DNA of 39,094 nt from Armatimonadota bacterium. GTDB taxonomy: Bacteria; Armatimonadota; Zipacnadia; UBA1398; JAKPQA01. Position 1 is the stretch's first letter; the number at the start of each line of letters is the position of its first letter. The stretch lies in contig JAKPQA010000125.1 in assembly GCA_029547025.1 (NCBI GenBank), positions 1 to 39,094 of the forward strand, given 5' to 3'. The translations under genes were made by a program, and so were the position numbers. The notes under the pieces are model-generated. The model saw only the letters and a program-made list of their open reading frames with translations. It had not been told where the DNA came from and did no database searches. Shown one piece after another: positions 32,937 to 39,094 of the stretch.

Positions 32937-34268
32937 GTGATCCATTCTGAGCGCATCCGTCGCCTGAACCGCGCTGCTCCGCGCCGGGGGCGGTACGTGG
33001 CCTACTGGATGCAGGCCTCCCAGCGCGCCCAGTGCAACCATGCGCTGGAGTATGCGGTCCGCCAGGCGAACGAGCTGGATCTGCCTCTGGTGGTGTGCTT
33101 CGGCCTGACGGATCGCTATCCCGAAGCCAATGCGCGGCACTATGCGTTCATGCTCGAGGGCCTGGCCGAGACGCAAACCGCTCTCGAACGGCGAGGAGCC
33201 ACGTTCGTCTTGCGCCGGGGGGACCCGTCCGACATCGCCATCGACGTGGCCCGCAGTGCGGCGTTGCTGGTGGCTGACCGGGGGTATCTGCGGCATCATC
33301 GCGAGTGGCGCCAGCGAGTCGCACAAGAGGTTGCGTGCCCGGTGATCCAGGTCGAGGCCGACGCCGTGGTCCCGGTCGAGTCGGCGTCGCCCAAGGCCGA
33401 GTACTCCGCCGCCACCCTGCGGCCCAGACTGCACCGCAGGCTTGCCGAGTTCCTCGTCCCGCTGGCCGAGACGCCTCTGCGCCGCCGGAGCCCGCCGGCA
33501 ACCGCCGCTCCGCCGCAGCTCGGCGAACTCGACGTGGAGGCGGTCCCCCCGGTCCCGCGTTTCCATGAGGGCGGCACCCACCGCGCCCGCCGCCTGCTCA
33601 ACCAGTTCATCGAGCGGCGCCTCCGCGATTACGCCGACCGGCGCAACGATCCGGGCGGCACCTGCTACTCGGACCTGAGCCCCTACATCCACTTCGGACA
33701 GATCTCGCCGCTCGAAATCGCTCTCAGGGTGGTCGAGGCGGCAGGGAGACCGGCGGCCGATGCGTTTCTGGAGCAGCTTATCGTCCGCCGTGAGCTCAGC
33801 ATCAACCACGTCTACTACACCGAGGGCTACGACCACTATGAGAGCATCCCGGTATGGGCCCGCCAGACGCTGGCCGCCCACACCCGCGACGCGCGCGGGC
33901 ACACCTACGGCCCGGGAGAGCTCGAGGCCGGTCAGACCCACGACCCTTACTGGAATGCCGCCATGCGCGAGATGGTCATCACTGGCAAGATGCACCCCTA
34001 CATGCGCATGTACTGGGCCAAGAAGATCCTGGAATGGTCGCTGTCGCCCGAGGCGGCTTTCGAGATAGCGTTAGCTCTCAACAACCGGTATTTCCTCGAT
34101 GGACGCGATCCGAACTCCTTCGCCGGGGTAGCCTGGTGCTTCGGCACCCACGATCGCCCCTGGCCGGAGCGGCCTGTGTTCGGCACGGTACGCACGATGA
34201 CCCTCGGCGGGCTCGAGCGCAAGTTCGACATGGCGGGCTACCTGAAGCGCGTGGCAGACTTGGCCTGA
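32937..34268 (+). CDS. Class II CPD photolyase
   Basis: The 443-residue protein is a class II deoxyribodipyrimidine photolyase. The N-terminal part has YVAYWMQASQRAQCNHALEYAV, the hallmark of this class, and the FAD domain has YSDLSPYIHFGQISPLEIAL, RRELSINHVYY and GKMHPYMRMYWAKKILEWS. It uses FADH- and light to repair cyclobutane dimers, so the organism is likely exposed to light. The GTG start at 32937 is 12 bases after the propeller gene. A CCTGACGTCAGG palindrome covers the stop. Confidence 0.95.
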   Translation: MIHSERIRRLNRAAPRRGRYVAYWMQASQRAQCNHALEYAVRQANELDLPLVVCFGLTDRYPEANARHYAFMLEGLAETQTALERRGATFVLRRGDPSDIAIDVARSAALLVADRGYLRHHREWRQRVAQEVACPVIQVEADAVVPVESASPKAEYSAATLRPRLHRRLAEFLVPLAETPLRRRSPPATAAPPQLGELDVEAVPPVPRFHEGGTHRARRLLNQFIERRLRDYADRRNDPGGTCYSDLSPYIHFGQISPLEIALRVVEAAGRPAADAFLEQLIVRRELSINHVYYTEGYDHYESIPVWARQTLAAHTRDARGHTYGPGELEAGQTHDPYWNAAMREMVITGKMHPYMRMYWAKKILEWSLSPEAAFEIALALNNRYFLDGRDPNSFAGVAWCFGTHDRPWPERPVFGTVRTMTLGGLERKFDMAGYLKRVADLA

Positions 34269-34446
34269 CGTCAGGGCTCGCACGACGGGGCCGGTCGGCA
34301 ACGCGGCCCTCGGAACGGCCCAGCCCTGAGCGGACTCGGCCAGACATCGGGGAGGTGTCGGGACCGGCCCGCCGAAATCCCCCACTCACCACCATTGCCG
34401 TGCTCGGTCTGCGTGGGCCGAGCCGGAGAGAGAGCGTGTCTGGGAG
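34269..34446. other. Intergenic region after photolyase
   Basis: No gene is seen in these 178 bases. A perfect 12-bp palindrome, CCTGACGTCAGG (34264-34275), spans the photolyase stop, and GC-rich repeats (GGGCC...GGCCC near 34296-34316) could form a weak terminator. GGGAG of the next gene lies at 34442-34446. Confidence 0.4.
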
Positions 34447-34665
34447 ATGATGACCCGAATGCGTGCGCGAACCAAGACCCGGTTATGGGCAGGCCTCATC
34501 GCGGGGGCCATCGCCGTCGGCATCTGCCTGGCCGGCTTGGGCTGCAAACGAAGCGGCGGAGCCAATGCGGGACCCACCGATGAGGAGAAGGCCATCGCCA
34601 AGCAGCAGAAGATGAAGATGGAGGAGAAGTTCCGCGGAATCACGGGCAAGACGCCAGGGCAGTAG
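34447..34665 (+). CDS. Small lipoprotein, hypothetical
   Basis: The 72-residue protein has a basic start, a hydrophobic run (LWAGLIAGAIAVGICLA) and lipobox LAGLGC (Cys33), then about 39 Lys-rich, probably disordered residues (EEKAIAKQQKMKMEEKFRG). Start choice is open among ATG 34447, 34450 and 34459. GGGAG touches the first; 34459 gives a cleaner signal peptide. It ends one base before a hairpin. Like the lipoprotein at 811-1050 it is tiny and basic; function is unknown. Confidence 0.68.
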   Translation: MMTRMRARTKTRLWAGLIAGAIAVGICLAGLGCKRSGGANAGPTDEEKAIAKQQKMKMEEKFRGITGKTPGQ

Positions 34666-34687
34666 CGCAACCGAGGGCACGGTTGCG
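34666..34687 (+). terminator. Hairpin directly after lipoprotein stop
   Basis: CGCAACCG and CGGTTGCG form a perfect 8-bp stem with a six-base loop, starting right after the TAG, followed by TGTTCC. It is a likely terminator or 3' stabiliser. Confidence 0.6.
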
Positions 34688-34966
34688 TGTTCCACGGCAC
34701 GCGCGGCACGTTGGGCACCCAACGCCCGAGGCTCGTCACCCGGAGCGCTGGAGGGCGGAACAGCGGGTCTCGGGCGTGGCCCCACCACGCATGCGTGGGA
34801 CACTCAGGTGGAGACGCCGAACCGGGTCAGGGCTCACCACATGGAGGCTACGTCGCCCTCAATCACACGAACAACGACTTGTCACGAGTACCCGTCTCAT
34901 TCCATCGGTTTGCCTCTCGGCTGTGTCTGTTCTGGCGGTGTGCCCTGGTCACGGCCAGGCGCCCCG
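34688..34966. other. Convergent intergenic region
   Basis: I see no gene in these 279 bases. It contains CGTTGGGCACCCAACG (34709-34724; 7-bp arms, two-base centre) and a relatively AT-rich patch around 34860-34920 without a clear promoter. It separates convergent genes. Confidence 0.45.
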
Positions 34967-36667
34967 CTAGCCTGCTTCGGTGTCGTAGGGCCAGGCGGCC
35001 ATGCCGCCGGCGAGGACGGAGATGTTCGAGTCGCCTCGGGCGGACAGGATTCGCGCCGCCTCGTAGGCGCGAAGACTTGTCTTGCATAGGGCCACCACGG
35101 GGCGGTCGCGCGGCACCTCGCGCAAGCGACCGCGAAGAGCGCCCAGAGGGATCAGGGTCGCCCCCGGGATGTGCCCCGCCTGGTACTCCGCCGGCGTGCG
35201 CACATCGAGAATGAAGGGGCCATCTCCGCTCTGACGCATGGCCTCGAGCTCGGCGGCGAAGACATAGCTGACGAGTCCGTCGAGTGCGTTGCGCAGCGCG
35301 TCAGCGGCGGTGATCAGAGGGTCCATGGCCGGCGCGTACGGCGGGGCGTATGCCAGGTCCAGGCAGGCGATATCGTCGATTCCCATACCCGCGGTCAGGG
35401 CGGTCGCCGCGACATCGATCCGCTTGACGGCATCGCCCGGACCCAGAATCTGGGCGCCGAGCAGCTTGCGGCCGACGCTGTCGGCGATGAGTTTCACGAT
35501 GATGGTCTTGGCCTCCGGGTAGTAGTGAGCACGGTCGGGCCCGGCGATGATGGCGCACGCGGGCTTCACGCCAAGCCGCCGCGAATCGGCCTCGGTCAGC
35601 CCCGTGCGGGCCACATTCCATCCGAACACCTTGACGGCTCCGGTACCGACCACACCCGGGAATCGGGCATGACCGCCGGCGGCGTTGGTGCCCGCGACTC
35701 GGCCCTCCTTGTTCGCGGTGGAGCCCAGCGGCAGCAGACACGTAGTCCCCCGAACCACGCAGGCCTTCTCGGTACAGTCGCCCGCCGCATAGACGTCCGG
35801 GTCAGACGTCTGCATGTACTGATTCACGAGGATGCCGCCCTGCGGCCCCAAGATCAGGCCCGCCTCGCGGGCCAGGGACGTGTTCGGTCGGAAGCCGATC
35901 CCAACGATGACCGCACCGGCCTCGACGGTCCCCTGATCGGTGACCACGCGGGCGGCACGCCCCGAGGCGTCTGCTTCAATGGCCTCAACTGCAGCGCCGG
36001 TCATGACGCGCACGCCTTGCTGGACCACGTAGTTGTGGAGCAGCAGAGCCATGTCGGCATCGAGAAAGGGCAGGATCTGGGGCAACCGCTCGATGAGCGT
36101 GACGCCTCTCCCACAGGAGTGCAGCGCCTCCGCCATCTCGAGGCCAATGAGTCCCGCTCCGACGATGGCCACATCCTGGCAAGCCTCCGATGCAAGCAGC
36201 GTCTTGAGGAGGTCCGCGTCCTCGACCCGCTTCATCGGCAGCACGTTGGGCAAGTCGATGCCCGGGATTGGGGGCACGACCGCGCTGGCCCCGGTGGCGA
36301 GAATGAGCTTGTCGTAGGGGATCGCCCGCTCCTCGCCAGTCTGCCGCGAGCGAACCCGCACCATACGGCGAGCCCGGTCAATGGCCACGGCCTCGGTCTC
36401 AGGCAACACGCGAATGTCCTTGGCCTTCTCGAAGTAGGCCGGGTCGCGCAGGACGCCGATTGGGGTCGCCATCAGGTCGTCCCGTTCCGAGACGACACCC
36501 GAGACGTAGTACGGCAGGCCGCAACCGGCATACGACAAGACGGGATCTCGCTCGATCAGCGTGATCTCGGCCAAGGGGTCAACGCGGCGAGCCCGAGATG
36601 CCGCTTTGGGTCCCGCCGCAACGCCCCCGATCACAACGATTCTGCGGGGCTGTGCCATGCGACTCAT
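34967..36667 (-). CDS. CoA-disulfide reductase with fused rhodanese domain
   Basis: The 566-residue flavoprotein has the FAD Rossmann site IVVIGGVAAGPKAA, the CoADR active-site loop LSYAGCGLPYY (Cys49), the NAD site VAIVGAGLIGLEMAEAL, the second FAD motif DVYAAGDCTE, and a dimerisation domain. Residues of about 455-566 are a rhodanese domain with an intact active-site Cys (VVALCKTSLRAYE, Cys528). CoADR-rhodanese proteins reduce CoA disulfide, persulfide or polysulfide with NAD(P)H. The start ATG overlaps the protease stop by four bases (ATGA), with GGAAGG next to it; ATG 36658 is an alternative with better spacing. Confidence 0.93.
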   Translation of the reverse strand: MSRMAQPRRIVVIGGVAAGPKAASRARRVDPLAEITLIERDPVLSYAGCGLPYYVSGVVSERDDLMATPIGVLRDPAYFEKAKDIRVLPETEAVAIDRARRMVRVRSRQTGEERAIPYDKLILATGASAVVPPIPGIDLPNVLPMKRVEDADLLKTLLASEACQDVAIVGAGLIGLEMAEALHSCGRGVTLIERLPQILPFLDADMALLLHNYVVQQGVRVMTGAAVEAIEADASGRAARVVTDQGTVEAGAVIVGIGFRPNTSLAREAGLILGPQGGILVNQYMQTSDPDVYAAGDCTEKACVVRGTTCLLPLGSTANKEGRVAGTNAAGGHARFPGVVGTGAVKVFGWNVARTGLTEADSRRLGVKPACAIIAGPDRAHYYPEAKTIIVKLIADSVGRKLLGAQILGPGDAVKRIDVAATALTAGMGIDDIACLDLAYAPPYAPAMDPLITAADALRNALDGLVSYVFAAELEAMRQSGDGPFILDVRTPAEYQAGHIPGATLIPLGALRGRLREVPRDRPVVALCKTSLRAYEAARILSARGDSNISVLAGGMAAWPYDTEAG

Positions 36668-38853
36668 CCTTCCGTAGCAGCCAGACAGACCTGAAGGACC
36701 GGGACGGCCAGGCGGAAACTGGGAGTGCCTGGCGTGCCGTCGGCCTCGAGAACCAGCGTCGCGTCCGTCCCGGCCGCGTCGCCGGGGATCGGTTGCTCAA
36801 TCACGGTGGGATGCATGGCCGCGCTGTCGCCGCCCCCGGCAGCCTCCATCTCCAGGTTCGAGATCAGGGGCCATTCCCTATCGGGCCCCACGAGCTTGAT
36901 GGCGACACGGGCTCGAGCCCCGGCCGGTGCACCGGCCATGAAGCCGATCAGGCCCCGAAGCACCGTGGGCCCGGCGGGAACCGTGATCGGCCATTCCCTC
37001 CGCCATGTGTCGGGCGCCTCACCGGCCAGCGGCACGGACAAGACCCGCGGTCCATAGCAACCACCATCGAGAAGGGCTGAGGGCCCGTCGGCAGTGTCGT
37101 CGACGCAGTCCAGGGCTACCGGAGGCAGGCCAACGAGCCACGCCTGCTCGATGTCGATCTCCGCCGGCCGGTCCGTGGGCGCCTCGACGACCACCCTGAT
37201 GCCCTCGGCAGACGCGGGGACATCGATGATGAACAGGCTGTGCGGGCCAGCCAAGTCGGGCACGATGGCGAAGCGAGACTCGGCCTCGCCCGCCGAGACC
37301 ACCAGGGCGGCGGGGGCCGAGGCGCCCCCGACAGCTTCGGCCACCAGGTACAGCCTCTGGGGCAGCGGGGAGGGCAGGTGGTAGACGCCACCCACCGCAC
37401 CCCCGGCCGGCGCCTCCAGGTGCAGGCGTCGCTGATGCTTGCCATCGCTTTGTGTCACAGACCGGATGGCAACCTGCCCACCACGTCGGCCCATGACGCC
37501 AGCCTCGATGGGTGCTGCATCGTCGCCCGTCCACTCGGCGCCGGCATACCGTTCGATGAGGTCGGCGGCAAGACGCTCCGCATCGAATCGCACCTGGCCT
37601 TCGGCGCCGGGCATGACGTTGCGGAACTCCCACCAAAGCTCCCCAAGCGAGTTGCGGCTCGATGGCATGGTTCCGCCCGTCAACTCGTTGGCGGCGCCCT
37701 CGCCCCACATCTCGCCGTAGTGCTCGGGGCGCCGGATCACCGTCGTGATCCTGCGGCACGGCTGGTCACCATACATCATGACCCGCCGCGCGTTCGGATC
37801 GAGCCGGTAGAGCAGCAGCCGCTGGCCGCGGTTCTCCGGTGGGATGCCGTAGTCGGCGGGATAGACCAGGTACGCGCGGTTCTCGGCGATGACGCTCTCC
37901 TGGTCCGGGCCTTGAGGGAATCGGAACGCCGTCTTGTGGGTGTCCAGGGGCCACAGCTCGAGCCCGCGCTGCGATCGTGGCGGCACATCGGTGAACGCCA
38001 TCCACCCGCTGCTCTCGCGGAGATAGGATGAGGGAGCCATGCTGAAGTGGGTACTGGCCGCCGGGCCTCCCATAATGTCAAACACGCCCCAGGGCTCGAA
38101 ACTCGGACCGTAGAGGTCGGGCCAGCCGGCCAGCTGGTGGCCCATCTCGTGGATCATGATGGACAGGGGGAAGAGCTCGAGATCGCTCTCGGATGGCACG
38201 CGGTCGATGACCCCGGTCCTGTCGCTCGGTGGCGCTCCCCGCCAGATGGTAGCCGAGTAGCTGCTGTAGGGAGACGGCAGGCGAGTCCAGGCGTCGTCCC
38301 ACAGTCCGCCGAGTCCCATGATATCGAGGACTTCCTTCAGCCGGTCCCACCCACGGTTGACGCCGCCGACGCCCCAGTCGGTGTTCAGGAAGACCAGCAG
38401 GTCGGGCGATCGCCCGTCGGCCAGGCGCACCCTCTGCTCGGCCTCGGCGCCCACGATGCCGTGGGCGCGGAGCGTCTCGGCCACGATCACCGGCCAGCTC
38501 TCACCGAAGGGTTCCATGCCGCCCTTCCAGTGGGGGATCTGGGTGATCTGGCGGGGGATGCGCACCCACTCGGTGACCTCGCCCCCGACATCCAGGCGTC
38601 CCTCACTGACGTTGAGGAAGTATTCGCGCACGCTCCCGGCCAACCGGCGTCCCTCCGGCGTCTGCCGGGGCTCGCCGAGGCCGAAGAACAGCCGGTCGAA
38701 GTACTCCCGTGTGTAACTATCGGGGTGCGGGATGTCCTCGAAGTCAGCGAGGAAGACTTTGAGGAGCATCTCACGCCGCGGCTCGGACTCGGCGGCCGAC
38801 ACGGTGCACAGCGCACAGATCGATGCGACGACGGGCCAGGCGAATGACCGCAT
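36664..38853 (-). CDS. M6-like secreted metalloprotease
   Basis: The 729-residue protein has a signal peptide (MRSFAWPVVASICALCTVSAA) and a zinc-protease domain with HEMGHQLAGWPDLYG at residues 235-249 (His235, Glu236, His239; the extended HExxHxxGxxD form as in M6/immune-inhibitor-A peptidases). The front half includes VREYFLNVSEGRLDVGG, a typical M6 element, and the C-terminal 350 residues are beta-rich. It is probably secreted and cleaves proteins outside the cell. The ATG at 38853 has GGGGGAG seven bases upstream. The OsmC gene ends 19 bases upstream. The stop is coupled to the CoADR start. Confidence 0.86.
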   Translation of the reverse strand: MRSFAWPVVASICALCTVSAAESEPRREMLLKVFLADFEDIPHPDSYTREYFDRLFFGLGEPRQTPEGRRLAGSVREYFLNVSEGRLDVGGEVTEWVRIPRQITQIPHWKGGMEPFGESWPVIVAETLRAHGIVGAEAEQRVRLADGRSPDLLVFLNTDWGVGGVNRGWDRLKEVLDIMGLGGLWDDAWTRLPSPYSSYSATIWRGAPPSDRTGVIDRVPSESDLELFPLSIMIHEMGHQLAGWPDLYGPSFEPWGVFDIMGGPAASTHFSMAPSSYLRESSGWMAFTDVPPRSQRGLELWPLDTHKTAFRFPQGPDQESVIAENRAYLVYPADYGIPPENRGQRLLLYRLDPNARRVMMYGDQPCRRITTVIRRPEHYGEMWGEGAANELTGGTMPSSRNSLGELWWEFRNVMPGAEGQVRFDAERLAADLIERYAGAEWTGDDAAPIEAGVMGRRGGQVAIRSVTQSDGKHQRRLHLEAPAGGAVGGVYHLPSPLPQRLYLVAEAVGGASAPAALVVSAGEAESRFAIVPDLAGPHSLFIIDVPASAEGIRVVVEAPTDRPAEIDIEQAWLVGLPPVALDCVDDTADGPSALLDGGCYGPRVLSVPLAGEAPDTWRREWPITVPAGPTVLRGLIGFMAGAPAGARARVAIKLVGPDREWPLISNLEMEAAGGGDSAAMHPTVIEQPIPGDAAGTDATLVLEADGTPGTPSFRLAVPVLQVCLAATEG

Positions 38854-38872
38854 TCCGCACTCCCCCATGGCT

Positions 38873-39094
38873 TCACTCGATCGAGGAGTCGATCTTCATG
38901 GGGAGCTCGATGCTGGCCTTGACGAAGCACAGATCCATGGCCCGCTGGACGGCCTTGGCCAGTTCGTCATCGAGTGGCTCATGCACTCGAAGCTTCAGCT
39001 CGGCCGACTCGATGCAGTTGTTCCCCACCGTCCACTGACAACTCACGGAGATCCCTTCGGTGGCGATACCTCTCCGCTCGAGGACGCGGTAGGC
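38873..39094 (-). CDS. OsmC family protein, 5' end beyond window
   Basis: Only the last 73 residues are visible, ending at the TGA at 38875-38873. They fit the C-terminal half of OsmC/Ohr-like proteins: AYRVLERRGIATEGISVSCQWTV, then the helix LAKAVQRAMDLCFVKASIE, where the Cys is the usual C-terminal peroxidatic-site Cys of the family. OsmC/Ohr proteins reduce organic peroxides with thiols. The gene lies 19 bases before the M6-like protease and so probably heads this operon. Confidence 0.82.
   Translation of the reverse strand, partial: AYRVLERRGIATEGISVSCQWTVGNNCIESAELKLRVHEPLDDELAKAVQRAMDLCFVKASIELPMKIDSSIE

Noticed and set aside
34683-34970. Possible 95-residue plus-strand gene
   Set aside because: Arg/Pro-rich composition, no ribosome site, and it overlaps a hairpin; treated as non-coding.
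1-39094. CRISPR arrays, insertion sequences, prophage or defence genes
   Set aside because: No regularly spaced repeats, transposase, integrase, phage structural or known defence protein motifs were found.

Overview
The window is high-GC bacterial DNA, densely coding on both strands, with good Shine-Dalgarno sites and several clear sigma70-type promoters. Three separate genes encode type IV-prepilin-like proteins with the N-terminal pattern [15 protein letters not shown] followed by [13 protein letters not shown] and a C-terminal H-X9-DG motif. That style is typical of Armatimonadota and a few related environmental phyla, so Armatimonadota is my best guess (inference). There is no transposase, integrase, phage gene or CRISPR array, so this looks like ordinary chromosome.

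Layout. (1) 1-1114: a prepilin-like gene that has lost its N-terminal signal and helix at a sharp junction near base 137, then a small lipoprotein and a strong hairpin. (2) 5010-1135, minus strand: M20 deacylase, N-acyl-D-amino-acid deacylase-type amidohydrolase and an O-methyltransferase in one run. (3) 5024-7085, plus strand: consensus promoter, tRNA-Arg(CCG), tRNA-Arg(CCT), tadA, tRNA-Ser(CGA), tRNA-Ser(GGA), an amidohydrolase-2 gene with a probable CTG start, then a hairpin. (4) 7115-8962, minus: second prepilin, a CPLC-motif membrane protein and an iron-sulfur flavoprotein, divergent from a TldE/PmbA-like gene. (5) 10615-15258: a radical-SAM sulfatase-maturase-like enzyme with a SEC-C tail, a Gfo/Idh/MocA oxidoreductase plus TIM-barrel sugar isomerase pair, a DUF4177 protein and a lipoprotein.

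(6) 25123-15255, minus: a long one-direction block. A near-consensus promoter drives miaB-mutS-rhodanese (genes overlap). Next come a quinate-dehydrogenase-like gene with a probable ATC start, a CBM-like secreted protein and a DUF2225 protein. A second near-consensus promoter then drives the third prepilin, which overlaps an ECF-transporter S gene, followed by FmdE and EcfT. No EcfA ATPase is present. (7) 25291-32924: two hypothetical proteins, a very large secreted CBM9-like/GH123-like/LamG protein and a divergent propeller plus helical-toroid protein. (8) 32937-34687: class II photolyase, small lipoprotein and hairpin. (9) 39094-34967, minus: OsmC (cut by the window edge), an M6-like secreted metalloprotease and a CoA-disulfide reductase-rhodanese fusion, tightly packed.

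The window mixes translation and repair housekeeping (tRNAs, tadA, miaB, mutS, photolyase), small-molecule and sugar catabolism, thiol and flavin redox enzymes, and an envelope/secretome set (prepilins, lipoproteins, GH123-like protein, protease). I see no defence island or complete new system. The least usual items are the prepilin/ECF/FmdE overlap without an ATPase, the tRNA-tadA transcription unit, the non-canonical start codons, and the OsmC-protease-CoADR operon.
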